A DNA stretch of 64,000 bases, taken from NCBI GenBank assembly GCA_002362625.1, contig DEUP01000001.1, forward strand, positions 9,540-73,539, written 5' to 3'. Under the pieces are notes generated by a model that worked only from the letters and a program-made list of their open reading frames with translations, made no database searches and was not told the DNA's origin. This document shows positions 26,157-34,862 of this stretch, in pieces. The position numbers and the translations under genes are program-made. The stretch is from Clostridiales bacterium UBA3259. Lineage in GTDB: Bacteria > Bacillota_A > Clostridia > Oscillospirales > Oscillospiraceae. Within the stretch, counting starts at the first letter, position 1. Each line of letters starts with the position of its first letter.

Positions 26157-27333
26157 AATGTCCTCCTAACCGGGCGTATTCTCCCCAGAACTGGGGATAG
26201 GATTTTTCACTGCATTCCGCGCCCAATATGGTTACCGGTTCCTTGCACACAGTGGCGGCAATGGCGGCGGCCATGGCGATGCGGTGATCGTTCCGGCTCT
26301 CTACCGTTCCGCCAATCAGCCCGGTGCCGCAGATGGTCAGGGTGTTTTCATCCGCTTCCGCTTTCCCGCCCAATGCGGTGAGCATATGGACGATGGAGGC
26401 TACCCGGTCGGATTCCTTCAAGCGAAGCCGCCGGATATCGGTAAAGACCGCGCCCTTCTTACAGGCGGCCACCACGGCGAGGATGGGAATGAGATCCGGA
26501 ACATCGGCGGCGGAAATAACCGCTCTGTTTTCCAGCTTTGGCAGAAGCTCCAAAATGGCCCGGTCTCCCTGGGGAGAATCCGGAGACAGATTTTTCACCT
26601 CTACAGCGTTTCCCAGAGCGGTGGCTCCCAGGAAGAAGGCACCGCCGCTCCAATCCCCCTCTACAGTGAGGGTGCCGGGAGAGTGGAGTTTTTGCCCTCC
26701 GTGAACGGTAAAATTCTCAGTATTGCATCCAAACAGGGCCATGGCCTGCTGGGTCATGGTGATATAGGGCTTGGATTCCAGCTTCCCGGTGATGGAAATG
26801 TGACTTTCCCCAGGGATTAGAGCGGCGGCCAGAAGCAGACCGGTGATAAACTGGCTGGAAACGCTGCCGCCAATGGTATAATTCCCGGCCTTTAACTGTC
26901 CCTGACAGCGGATGGTATGGGGCGTGGGACGGCTGAGCTGACAGCCCATCCGCGTAAGTTCCTCCCACAGAGGGGAAAGGGGACGTTCTGGAAGCCGTCC
27001 TTCCAGCTGGAAGGTGGTGTCCACCCCCAGGGCGCCGGCTACCGGGAGCAGAAAGCGCAGGGTAGAGCCGCTGTCATGGCAGGGTAGGATTGCCGCTTCC
27101 GGCGCAGAAGAAATGGGTTTGACCAGGTAACCTTTCTCAGTGTGGGAGATCTCCGCGCCCAAGGCCCGGAGACAGTCGGCGGTGGCCTCAATGTCCCGGT
27201 TGGTTTCCGGGCAGAGGAGAGTGGTTTCCCTGTCCGCAAAGGCGGCGCAGATTAGTAACCTGTGGGCTTGGGATTTGGAGGGAATGGCGGTTACGGTTCC
27301 GGAAAGAGTTCCGGGATAAATGGTGATATCCAT
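26137..27333 (-). CDS. aroA: 3-phosphoshikimate 1-carboxyvinyltransferase (EPSP synthase)
   Basis: AroA joins PEP to shikimate 3-phosphate. The 398-residue protein is a little shorter than typical (about 427). Recognisable are IPSKSQAHRLLICAAFAD (PSKS), HDSGSTLRFLLPVAGALG (the DSGSTLRF variant of the G-N-[AS]-G-T region), GSVSSQFITGLLLAA, and RLRLKESDRVASI near residue 300. The PEP-loop sequence DSGSTLRF places it nearer class II enzymes than the E. coli type (inference). Confidence 0.95.
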   Translation of the reverse strand: MDITIYPGTLSGTVTAIPSKSQAHRLLICAAFADRETTLLCPETNRDIEATADCLRALGAEISHTEKGYLVKPISSAPEAAILPCHDSGSTLRFLLPVAGALGVDTTFQLEGRLPERPLSPLWEELTRMGCQLSRPTPHTIRCQGQLKAGNYTIGGSVSSQFITGLLLAAALIPGESHISITGKLESKPYITMTQQAMALFGCNTENFTVHGGQKLHSPGTLTVEGDWSGGAFFLGATALGNAVEVKNLSPDSPQGDRAILELLPKLENRAVISAADVPDLIPILAVVAACKKGAVFTDIRRLRLKESDRVASIVHMLTALGGKAEADENTLTICGTGLIGGTVESRNDHRIAMAAAIAATVCKEPVTILGAECSEKSYPQFWGEYARLGGHYEQYLR

Positions 27334-27334
27334 A

Positions 27335-28387
27335 TCATAGACCTGCCTGAATCCAGTCTTTTAGGGCTTCCACGGGAATGGGAAGAATGTCGCACCGGCC
27401 GATGGCCCGGGGAACAATGAGCTTCACCTGACCGCCGGAGCGCTTCTTGTCGGAAAGGGCGCTGGTGTAGAGGGAAGCCGGGCTATATTCCGTGGCTGTG
27501 GGAAGACCGAAGGTATGGAGAACCTGCAAAAGACGGTCGCAGTCCTCCTGGGAGAACATGTCGTATTTTACAGCGGCTCTGGCGATGATGGCCATACCGA
27601 TGGCAACGGACTTCCCGTGGGAAAGAGAAAATTCACTGACAGCCTCCACACCGTGGCCGATGGTATGGCCCAGGTTCAGCTTCATTCGGCTGCCCGTATC
27701 GAATTCGTCCTCGGCAACTACATCCCGTTTCAGTTCCACGCACCGGGTGATAACGGCCTCCCGGTCAAAGGAGAGCCCCTTTGCTTCCAGGTGGGAAAAT
27801 AATTCCGGGTCATAGAGAACGCCGTACTTGATGACCTCCGCGCAGCCGTCCCGGAAGATGTCCTCCGGGAGAGACAGCAGGGCATCCGTGTCGCACAGCA
27901 CCAGATTTGGCTGGCAGAAGGCACCGGCCAGGTTTTTCCCGGCGGACAGGTCAATGGCGGTTTTGCCGCCCACGGAGGAATCCACCGCGGCGAGCAGGGT
28001 GGTGGGGATTTGGATAAACCGGATCCCACGGAGGAAGCTGGCGGCGGCGAAGCCTGCCAGGTCTCCCACCACACCGCCGCCCAGAGCAACAATCATGTCT
28101 GAACGGGTGAGCTGCTTCTGAGCCAGAAAGTCCAGCAGACTGAGGAAGGTCTGGCCATTTTTGCTGGCCTCTCCGGCGGGAAAGACAAAGGTTTCCACCT
28201 GAAACCCGGCCTGTTCCAGGCTGGATCTGACCGTTTCCCCGAAGAGGGGGAAAACGGTGGTTTCACTGACGACGCACACCTTTTCCGCCTTGCCCAGGGC
28301 CTTAACGGCCTGGCCAAGGGTACCCATGACGCCGGAGCCAATGCGGATATCATAGGTTTTGGATGCGCTGACGGTAACGGTCTTCAT
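27335..28387 (-). CDS. aroB: 3-dehydroquinate synthase
   Basis: AroB cyclises DAHP to 3-dehydroquinate with NAD+ and zinc. The 350-residue protein contains the NAD region DMIVALGGGVVGDLAGFAAA, IPTTLLAAVDSSVGGKTAI with the active-site Lys, and metal ligands in the NLGHTIGHGVEA and LSHGKSVAIGM segments. It overlaps tyrA by ATGA and is two bases from aroA. Confidence 0.97.
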   Translation of the reverse strand: MKTVTVSASKTYDIRIGSGVMGTLGQAVKALGKAEKVCVVSETTVFPLFGETVRSSLEQAGFQVETFVFPAGEASKNGQTFLSLLDFLAQKQLTRSDMIVALGGGVVGDLAGFAAASFLRGIRFIQIPTTLLAAVDSSVGGKTAIDLSAGKNLAGAFCQPNLVLCDTDALLSLPEDIFRDGCAEVIKYGVLYDPELFSHLEAKGLSFDREAVITRCVELKRDVVAEDEFDTGSRMKLNLGHTIGHGVEAVSEFSLSHGKSVAIGMAIIARAAVKYDMFSQEDCDRLLQVLHTFGLPTATEYSPASLYTSALSDKKRSGGQVKLIVPRAIGRCDILPIPVEALKDWIQAGL

Positions 28388-29214
28388 CCGTCCACCTCCT
28401 CTTTGCGTTGCTTGCCTTCCTCCAGCAGAGCGGTGAGGGTATCCATATCCTCTTTTTCAATGGCCTCCCGGTAGGCGGAAAGGCTTCCGATATATTGATC
28501 CAGCTCAAAGAGCAGATTTTCCCGGTTTTCCAGGAACAGCTCTGCCCACATCTGGGGATTGAGCCAGGCGACCCGGGTCAAATCCTTGTAGCTTCCGGCG
28601 GAGAAGCCCTTGTGGCTTAGAGCTGTGGGGGACTTGATAAAGGCGTTGCTTAAGATGTGGGGCATTTGGGAGGTAAAGGCAATCATTTTGTCATGCTGCT
28701 GGGCGGTGGTCACGGAGAAGAAGCCAAAATGACAGGGATCCAGCAGCTTTTTCACCCGATCCAGAAGAAGGATATTGTCAAATACCGGGGGGACCAGTAC
28801 CATAGGCGCTCCATCGAACAAGTCGGCACGACTGTACTTAAAGCCGGAAAACTGAGAGCCTGCCATGGGGTGGCCGCCCACAAAGGTGAAGCCATACCGA
28901 TTAGCCACAGGGAAGCACCGGCGGCAAATCTCTTCCTTGGTGCCGCAGCAGTCCATGACCAGGGTAACTCTGGAAATGAGAGAACCGTTTGCTTCCAGCC
29001 AGGCGGCGCTGCCGCCGGGATAGATGGCCAGCAGAATCAAATCACATTGAGGGATGGTCGTTTCGTCCAACCGCCCGTGGACGGCTCCCGCCAGCATAGC
29101 AAAGGAAAGCATATTTTCGTCCTTTTCGGCGGCGTAGACGGTATGTCCTTCCAGGGCGTAAGCCCGGGCCAGAGAGCCGCCGATCAGCCCAAGTCCTAAA
29201 ATTCCTACCTTCAT
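28384..29214 (-). CDS. tyrA: Prephenate dehydrogenase
   Basis: TyrA oxidises prephenate to 4-hydroxyphenylpyruvate, the tyrosine branch. The 276-residue protein begins with a Rossmann motif GILGLGLIGGSLARAYALEG and contains the catalytic-domain segment VGGHPMAGSQFSGFKYSRAD with the conserved HPMAG, and the helical dimerisation part after about residue 170. No ACT domain follows, so tyrosine feedback by that route is absent. Its ATG overlaps the aroB and aroF neighbours by four bases each. Confidence 0.95.
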   Translation of the reverse strand: MKVGILGLGLIGGSLARAYALEGHTVYAAEKDENMLSFAMLAGAVHGRLDETTIPQCDLILLAIYPGGSAAWLEANGSLISRVTLVMDCCGTKEEICRRCFPVANRYGFTFVGGHPMAGSQFSGFKYSRADLFDGAPMVLVPPVFDNILLLDRVKKLLDPCHFGFFSVTTAQQHDKMIAFTSQMPHILSNAFIKSPTALSHKGFSAGSYKDLTRVAWLNPQMWAELFLENRENLLFELDQYIGSLSAYREAIEKEDMDTLTALLEEGKQRKEEVDG

Positions 29215-30212
29215 TGGATGGCCTCACGGATCTTCTTAATGTGGTGGGCGATTTCGTCAAACTGGGGCGGGGTCAGGGACTGCGCGCCGTCACATAGAGC
29301 GCAGGCGGGATTGTTGTGAACCTCGATCATCAGACCGTCGGCGCCGCTGGCAACGGCGGCGTAGGCCATGGGAGCTACCAGGTTTGCCTTGCCGGTGGCG
29401 TGGCTGGGATCCACCACCACAGGCAGGTGGGTCAGATTGTGAAGCACCGGCACGGCGGACAGATCCAGGGTGTTCCGGGTGGCGGTTTCAAAGGTACGGA
29501 TGCCACGTTCGCAGAGGATGATATTTTCGTTGCCCTCGCTCATGATGTACTCGGCGCTCATAAGCAGCTCCTGGATGGTATTCGCCAGGCCGCGCTTGAG
29601 CAAAATGGGCTTGTTGGTCTTACCAAGCTCCTTTAAAAGGTCGAAGTTCTGCATGTTCCGGGCACCCACCTGGATGATGTCCACGTCAGCGAACAGATCC
29701 AGGGTGGAGATGTTCATGATCTCCGTGACGATGGGAAGGCCTGTGGCTTTTTTGGCTTCCAGAAGCAGCCGGATGCCTTCGCCCTTCATGCCCTGGAAGG
29801 CGTAGGGAGAGGTGCGGGGCTTGAAAGCGCCGCCCCGGAGAATGGTGGCGCCGGAGGCCTTCACTGCCTGGGCAACCTCAATGATCTGCTCCTCGGATTC
29901 CACGGAGCAGGGGCCGGCAATGGCGGCAAAGTAGCCGCCGCCGATCCGGGCATTGCCCACGGTGACGATGGTATCCTTGGGATGGAATTTCCGGTTTGCC
30001 TGCTTGTAAGGCTCAGATACCCGCTTGACAGAATCCACCATTTCCAGGCTTTTCAGAAGATCCATGTCCACCCGGCTGGTGTCGCCGATGAGGCCCAGAA
30101 CGGTCACTTCGGAGCCTTCGGAAATGTGGACGTCCAAATTCATGGTTTTCAGCCAGCCAACCAGATGCTGAAGCTGGGCAGGGGTGGTTCCATGCTTTAA
30201 AATGGCAATCAT
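29211..30212 (-). CDS. aroF: 3-deoxy-7-phosphoheptulonate (DAHP) synthase, type I-beta
   Basis: The first committed shikimate step (PEP + erythrose 4-phosphate). From the ATG at 30212 the product has 333 residues; the frame's earlier ATG is rejected because AGGAGAT abuts it, while it is 8 bases from 30212. Residues 1 to about 70 form the ferredoxin-like regulatory domain of I-beta enzymes; the barrel carries AIAGPCSVES, LRGGAFKPRTSPYAFQG, LLKRG, RGIRTFE and DPSHATGK. First structural gene of the operon, directly behind the Phe/Tyr attenuator. Confidence 0.96.
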   Translation of the reverse strand: MIAILKHGTTPAQLQHLVGWLKTMNLDVHISEGSEVTVLGLIGDTSRVDMDLLKSLEMVDSVKRVSEPYKQANRKFHPKDTIVTVGNARIGGGYFAAIAGPCSVESEEQIIEVAQAVKASGATILRGGAFKPRTSPYAFQGMKGEGIRLLLEAKKATGLPIVTEIMNISTLDLFADVDIIQVGARNMQNFDLLKELGKTNKPILLKRGLANTIQELLMSAEYIMSEGNENIILCERGIRTFETATRNTLDLSAVPVLHNLTHLPVVVDPSHATGKANLVAPMAYAAVASGADGLMIEVHNNPACALCDGAQSLTPPQFDEIAHHIKKIREAIQ

Positions 30213-30226
30213 AAGTAACATCTCCT

Positions 30227-30335
30227 AAAAAATAACGCCGCACGGCAATTCGTGCGGCGTTGTAATTACGCTTTATATCCCGAAATCTGAGCAGCACAAA
30301 TTGCTATTACCTTTTTCTTCCAAAAAAGTAATAGC
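30227..30335 (-). promoter_or_regulatory. Ribosome-mediated transcription attenuator of the aromatic operon
   Basis: Minus strand, in order: a hairpin formed inside the leader-peptide gene (30335-30303; GCTATTAC pairs with GTAATAGC, its 5' arm is the Tyr-Tyr-Phe-Phe codons); an antiterminator strand GCAATTTGTGC (30304-30294); its partner GCACGAATTGC (30255-30245), complementary except for one G-U; and the terminator, 11-bp stem AACGCCGCACG / CGTGCGGCGTT (30261-30234) followed by ATTTTTT. The antiterminator uses the 5' arm and loop of the terminator, so the two folds exclude each other. The first hairpin and the antiterminator strand share GC. This is the textbook four-segment arrangement. The terminator ends 15 bases before the aroF start codon. 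Confidence 0.85.
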
Positions 30336-30372
30336 TAAAATAAAAGTATGCAGCGCTAGAGGTGATAACCAT
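30307..30372 (-). CDS. Phe/Tyr leader peptide of the aromatic operon
   Basis: A 21-residue peptide starts at the ATG at 30372, with GGAGG nine bases upstream. It begins MVITSSAA, continues YFYFSYYFF and ends GRKR. Eight of nine residues at 9-17 are Tyr or Phe (four each), the amino acids made through the operon's own TyrA and PheA. The stop codon lies at the end of the first leader hairpin, so a ribosome stalled at uncharged Tyr or Phe codons would cover its 5' arm. Too short for routine gene callers. The coding role is inferred from composition and position. Confidence 0.85.
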   Translation of the reverse strand: MVITSSAAYFYFSYYFFGRKR

Positions 30373-30405
30373 TGTGTTTTTCCTCCAAGTCCGGGTGCTG
30401 TGGAC

Positions 30406-30434
30406 ATTGTAGCACGGCTGGTGGAAAAATGCAA
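30406..30434 (-). promoter_or_regulatory. Promoter of the aromatic amino acid operon
   Basis: On the minus strand TTGCAT (30434-30429), a 17-bp spacer and TACAAT (30411-30406) precede the leader-peptide ATG by 33 bases. This leaves a leader RNA of roughly 190 bases before aroF. Confidence 0.8.
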
Positions 30435-30502
30435 GAGGGGAATGAAAAAAAGAAAGAAATTTTGCGGAAAGAGAATTGTACCCATTCCATTGGACAGAAA
30501 GT

Positions 30503-30512
30503 ATGCTATAAT
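30503..30512 (+). promoter_or_regulatory. Extended -10 promoter of the helicase gene
   Basis: ATGCTATAAT is a TGn-extended -10 element 26 bases before the start codon; no good -35 hexamer is seen at 16-18 bp. Confidence 0.5.
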
Positions 30513-30538
30513 AACCACAAAAAATGGGAGGCGGCGCA

Positions 30539-32680
30539 ATGGATTATTTAAAGGACTTGAATCCCCAGCAGTTGGAGGCTGCAACCACAACGGAAGGGTG
30601 CATTCGTGTGGTGGCGGGAGCCGGCTCCGGAAAGACGAAAACCCTGACGGCTAGGTATATGTACCTGGTGGATCAGCTGGGCATTTCCACGGCAAACATT
30701 CTCTGCGTCACCTTCACCAACAAGGCGGCGGCGGAGATGAAAAAGCGGATCCGACGAACCCTTCCCGACCAGGATCTGGGCAGGATCACCACCTTCCACG
30801 GCTTCTGCGTGGGCCTTCTCAAAGAAGACTGCCATGTGGTGCGGTATCCCACCACCTTTATCGTTCTGGACGAAGAGGACAAGGAAGCCATGCTGCGCAC
30901 GGTGTTTGAGGATCTGGGGATCACCAGCCGGGAGCTGACGGTGAAGGAGGCCATCGACCATATCGGTTGGAGAAAAGGCGGTCGTGGGTATGTGAAGACC
31001 CTGATTGGAGACCCGGAGCGGCTGAGGACGCTGTCCGCCGAGGCAACGACCCTGAAGGATAAGGTCATGTACCGCTACTTTTACGAGCAGAGAAAGTGCT
31101 ATGGGCTGGACTTTGACGATCTTATCTACTTTGCCCTGTATATTTTGGAGCAGGACAGGGAAACCCGGGAGAAGTGGCAGTCCCGGCTGGAATACATTAT
31201 GGTGGACGAGTTTCAGGACATTGACAAGGATCAATACGCCCTGGCGGACATTCTCTCCGGGTACCACAAGAATCTGTTTGTGGTGGGCGACCCGGATCAG
31301 ACCATTTACACCTGGCGGGGCGCGGACGTAAAGTTCATACTGGAATTTGACAGCCGTCATGAAAACGTCAAAACCATATACTTAAACACCAACTACCGCT
31401 CCATACCTCAGATCCTCACCGCCTCCAACGCCCTGATTGACAAAAACCGGGATCGTCTGAAAAAGCAGCTCACCGCTGTCCGGCCTGACGATAAAAAGCC
31501 CCTCTACTTCCACGCCAAAACCGGCCAGCTGGAAGCGGACTGGATGACGGCCAACATGCGGGCCCTCCATGACGGGGGCGTGCCCTATTCCGCCATGGGC
31601 GTTCTCTACCGTGCCCACTATGTTTCCCGGACGGTGGAGGAATCCCTGATCCGGAACAAAATTCCCTATGTGCTGTATTCCGGCGTGGAATTTTATAAGC
31701 GGAAGGAAATCAAGGATGTGCTGTGCTATCTGCGGATGATCTATTCCGGAGACGATATCAGCTTCCTGCGGACGGTGAATGAGCCCCGCCGGGGCGTGGG
31801 CCGCACCCGGATTGGGGCGCTGAAGGAGTTTGCGGCGCTGAACCAGTGCAGCCTGTATGAAGCGCTGAAGACGAATCTGGAAACAGAGCTGTTCCACCGG
31901 TGCCGGGCCAAGGAATATGTGCGGCTCATTGAAAAGTACCGGGCTATCTTTGACGGAATGGATCTGACAGATCTGTTGGCGGGTATTTTAGCGGAAAGCG
32001 GCTATGAGGACATGCTCCGCTCCTGCGGCGAGGAAGAGCGGCTTGACAACCTGGCGGAGCTGAAGCAGGCCATCTACGACTTCGAGCGGAAGGCGGGGGA
32101 GGAGGTTACCTTAGGAAACTATCTGGATCACGCGGCCCTCTTTACCAACATGGATCAGACGGAAAAGGCCCAGGCGGTGAAGCTCATGACCATCCACGCC
32201 GCCAAGGGCCTGGAATTCCCGGTGGTGTTCCTGTGCGGCATGTCCGAGGGGATATTCCCCGGCAAGCGGGCCAATACCCGGGAAAAGCTGGAGGAGGAGC
32301 GGCGGCTGTGCTACGTTGCCTTCACCCGGGCCAGGGATCGGCTGTACCTTTCCGACGCGGCGGGAACCAATTATGACGGCTCCTTCCGGTATCCCAGCCG
32401 GTTCCTGTTCAACGCCGAAAAAGAGAACGTAGAATACGCCGTTCCCCTTGACCCGGAGCTGGAAGAGCGGGCTCTGGAGCAGATCCGCCGGACGGAGGAC
32501 GTGGATTCCCGCCCGGAGCAGCCCAGCGAGCTGATCGGCAAACGGGTCTTGCATCCGGTGTTCGGAGAGGGCAGCGTCATCGGCATTCCCAGGGGGCAGG
32601 AAGGGGTTATCATCCAGTTTGACACCATGGTGACGCCAAGAACCTTTGGGCCCACCGCGAAGATTACCTATTTATCCTGA
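30539..32680 (+). CDS. pcrA: ATP-dependent DNA helicase, PcrA/UvrD type
   Basis: A superfamily 1A 3'-5' helicase for repair and removal of protein roadblocks. From the ATG at 30539 (behind GGGAGGCGG) it has 713 residues. Motifs: Q-motif LNPQQLEAA, Walker A AGAGSGKTKT (about residue 28), Ia TFTNKAAAEM, II VDEFQDID, III VVGDPDQTIYTWRGA, IV LNTNYRS, V IHAAKGLEFPVVF and VI YVAFTRARDRL. The C-terminal tail (KRVLHPVFGEGSVIGI) matches the PcrA/UvrD Tudor-like RNA-polymerase-binding region. Divergent from the aromatic operon. Confidence 0.95.
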   Translation: MDYLKDLNPQQLEAATTTEGCIRVVAGAGSGKTKTLTARYMYLVDQLGISTANILCVTFTNKAAAEMKKRIRRTLPDQDLGRITTFHGFCVGLLKEDCHVVRYPTTFIVLDEEDKEAMLRTVFEDLGITSRELTVKEAIDHIGWRKGGRGYVKTLIGDPERLRTLSAEATTLKDKVMYRYFYEQRKCYGLDFDDLIYFALYILEQDRETREKWQSRLEYIMVDEFQDIDKDQYALADILSGYHKNLFVVGDPDQTIYTWRGADVKFILEFDSRHENVKTIYLNTNYRSIPQILTASNALIDKNRDRLKKQLTAVRPDDKKPLYFHAKTGQLEADWMTANMRALHDGGVPYSAMGVLYRAHYVSRTVEESLIRNKIPYVLYSGVEFYKRKEIKDVLCYLRMIYSGDDISFLRTVNEPRRGVGRTRIGALKEFAALNQCSLYEALKTNLETELFHRCRAKEYVRLIEKYRAIFDGMDLTDLLAGILAESGYEDMLRSCGEEERLDNLAELKQAIYDFERKAGEEVTLGNYLDHAALFTNMDQTEKAQAVKLMTIHAAKGLEFPVVFLCGMSEGIFPGKRANTREKLEEERRLCYVAFTRARDRLYLSDAAGTNYDGSFRYPSRFLFNAEKENVEYAVPLDPELEERALEQIRRTEDVDSRPEQPSELIGKRVLHPVFGEGSVIGIPRGQEGVIIQFDTMVTPRTFGPTAKITYLS

Positions 32681-32690
32681 TATATGGAAG

Positions 32691-32719
32691 CGGCCTCCGA
32701 TCTCCGGAGGCCGTTTTTT
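32691..32719 (+). terminator. Terminator of the pcrA gene
   Basis: Nine-bp stem CGGCCTCCG / CGGAGGCCG followed by TTTTTT, 10 bases after the stop codon. The T-run overlaps the stop codon of the convergent permease gene. Confidence 0.9.
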
Positions 32720-33962
32720 ACAGATGGCGCCGCTTATAAGCGTGAACGGACGCCCAGAGCCAAAGGGGAATTTCCAGAACGCTGCCGAGGAGCAGGGCGA
32801 AGGGATACCAGAGGGACAGATCGCCCAGGTGCAGGAAATTGAGGAAAAGCACCTCATAGAGGAAGCTGTTGGCCAATCCGATGCCGCCGTCTGGCAGGAA
32901 AGAGCGAACCCACAGGTCTATCCTTTCGGGCAAAAGGGAGTAGGTCAGGATGGGAAGCATGCACAGAAGCAGAGACAGGGAAGAGGAGGCGTATACGGAT
33001 TTACAAACGGCGGAGAGAAACAGGATGCACAAAACCGTGGCAAGAAAAGCGAGAAGACCGACAGCCGCGCCCAGCAGCATCAGCTGGCCGATGGTTATGG
33101 GGAGCAGACTGGATGCGCTCCAAATGAGCTGGACAGAGGTTTTCAGGGTGTCCCAGCCAAAGGCGAAGCCTTCCACCAGCAGGTAGATACTCATGCAGAT
33201 AAGATACATGAGGGAGGTAATGGTCAGCGTGGCCTTGATTTTTGCCAGAGCCAGAGGCGTCCGGCCGTATTTGGCGCAGCGGAGAATATTGTCTGAGCCG
33301 GTCTGATAGTCGCTGGAAAAGATGGGGGCGGCGATAAGCGCGCCAACGATGGTAAGAACAAATGTAAGTATAACCTGGTAGTCCAGGGCGTCGGTATTGA
33401 AGCCGGGATAATAGGTAAAGGGCATTTCCACGGTGGAATAAAGCGCCTTCGCCTGACGGACGGCGGCGGGGTGGGCGGACTGCTCCATCCGCAGCACATC
33501 GTCCAGCCGCTGGACGCACCGGTCGTAAAAACGCAGCGCGTCTTCTTCCGTCAGCTCCTGATAGCTTGGCGCCGCGCCGGTTTTGGAATCGGCGTTTACC
33601 TCCCGCAGACGATAGACCAGACTGGAAATGGGGGCGATTTTCTCGCAGTATTCACTGTCGGGCATATCAAACCACATACCGTCTTCGCCGTATTGGGCAT
33701 AGCTTTCCTGGTATTGGGCCAGAGCGGCGGCGATTTTTTCCTCCGTCACTTCGCCTGAGTAGGCTTTCCATGCCTCCTTGCGCATGGAAATGGCATCCAT
33801 CCCTTTGACAAGGGTTTCCTGACCATTTTCTTCGTAGGCGTATTCTACAAAGGAGATGGGGCAGTATGCGAACACAAAGGTTATCAGCAGAGAAAACAGA
33901 AGCAGAAGCCGGACAGAACGGGTTTTCAGCTGCCGCTTCAATTCCACACGGTACAGGCCCAT
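32718..33962 (-). CDS. ABC transporter permease (ABC-2-like membrane protein)
   Basis: From the ATG at 33962, two bases past the ATPase stop codon, the product has 414 residues. One membrane segment near the N-terminus (LLLLFSLLITFVFAYCPISF) is followed by a long extracytoplasmic loop (about residues 40-175), then five or six hydrophobic segments in the C-terminal half (VILTFVLTIVGALIAAPIFS, ITIGQLMLLGAAVGLLAFLA and others). This layout fits ABC-2 or ABC-2-like export permeases. It is the last gene of a sigma / membrane protein / ATPase / permease operon. The substrate is unknown. Confidence 0.75.
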   Translation of the reverse strand: MGLYRVELKRQLKTRSVRLLLLFSLLITFVFAYCPISFVEYAYEENGQETLVKGMDAISMRKEAWKAYSGEVTEEKIAAALAQYQESYAQYGEDGMWFDMPDSEYCEKIAPISSLVYRLREVNADSKTGAAPSYQELTEEDALRFYDRCVQRLDDVLRMEQSAHPAAVRQAKALYSTVEMPFTYYPGFNTDALDYQVILTFVLTIVGALIAAPIFSSDYQTGSDNILRCAKYGRTPLALAKIKATLTITSLMYLICMSIYLLVEGFAFGWDTLKTSVQLIWSASSLLPITIGQLMLLGAAVGLLAFLATVLCILFLSAVCKSVYASSSLSLLLCMLPILTYSLLPERIDLWVRSFLPDGGIGLANSFLYEVLFLNFLHLGDLSLWYPFALLLGSVLEIPLWLWASVHAYKRRHL

Positions 33963-33963
33963 T

Positions 33964-34845
33964 TCACTTCGCCTCCTTATTTTCCTGGGGAAACAGATAC
34001 AGGTACAGGTCCTCCAGCCGGGGAGGCGCCGCTTTGGAATCCGGGGTACGGGGGCCGTCCGCAAGATAGCGGATGGAGACGGTGGCGGCGTCCTCGTTGC
34101 GCAGGTTGATAATGGGCAGCTCCTTTTCATACCGCGCAAGCGCTTCCACGGGGATGCTGCCGGTATAGACCTTTCCTTTCACCATTTTGACCAGTTCCTC
34201 CGTGGTTCCCGTGGCAAGGAGCTTCCCGTCCTTCATGACGGCGTTGCAAGTCGCGATATACTCCACGTCCGACACAATATGGGTGGAGATCAGCACAATC
34301 CGGTCATGGGCAAATTCAGACAGGAGATTGCGAAAGCGCACCCGTTCTCCGGGATCCAGGCCGCTGGTAGGCTCGTCCAGAATGAGCACCTCCGGGTCAT
34401 TCAACAGGGCCTGAGCGATTCCCACACGGCGCTTCATGCCCCCGGACAGCTTGATGATCTTCTTGTTCGCTACTTCGGTCAGGGTAAGCTGCTCTAAAAG
34501 CGCCTGGATTTTTTCCTTGCTGTCCTGACGGGGAAGGCCCTTCAGGGCGGCCATATAGTGAAGGTAGTCGGATACCGTAAACTCCGGGTAGAACCCGAAT
34601 TCCTGGGGCAGGTATCCAAATATCTCCCGGTAGCCTTCCCCCAGAAGGTCAATGGGAATGCCGTCATAGAGCACCTGACCGGAGGTGGGCTTCATGATGC
34701 CGGCCACGATGCGCATGAGGGTGGTTTTTCCGGCGCCGTTGGCGCCGAGTAAGCCCCAGACGCCAGGGGTCAGGGTGAGGGAAACGTCCTGAACGGCGGT
34801 TTTGTCTTTAAATTGCTTGGTCACATTTTGAATGGACAACTCCAT
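33964..34845 (-). CDS. ABC transporter ATP-binding protein
   Basis: The 293-residue ATPase carries Walker A GANGAGKTTL (about 35-44), Q-loop YLPQEFGFYPE, signature LSGGMKRRVGIAQALL, Walker B VLILDEPTSGLDP and the H-loop STHIV. The C-terminal 70 residues (after about 225) are an extension common in ATPases of ABC-2 exporters. Partner of the permease at 32718-33962. Start behind AAAGGATGAAAA. Confidence 0.9.
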   Translation of the reverse strand: MELSIQNVTKQFKDKTAVQDVSLTLTPGVWGLLGANGAGKTTLMRIVAGIMKPTSGQVLYDGIPIDLLGEGYREIFGYLPQEFGFYPEFTVSDYLHYMAALKGLPRQDSKEKIQALLEQLTLTEVANKKIIKLSGGMKRRVGIAQALLNDPEVLILDEPTSGLDPGERVRFRNLLSEFAHDRIVLISTHIVSDVEYIATCNAVMKDGKLLATGTTEELVKMVKGKVYTGSIPVEALARYEKELPIINLRNEDAATVSIRYLADGPRTPDSKAAPPRLEDLYLYLFPQENKEAK

Positions 34846-34862
34846 GTTCTTTTCATCCTTTC

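Noticed and set aside
30222..30405. T-box riboswitch upstream of aroF
   Set aside because: No T-box sequence (TGGnACCGCG type) or specifier stem is seen; the leader-peptide attenuator explains the region fully.
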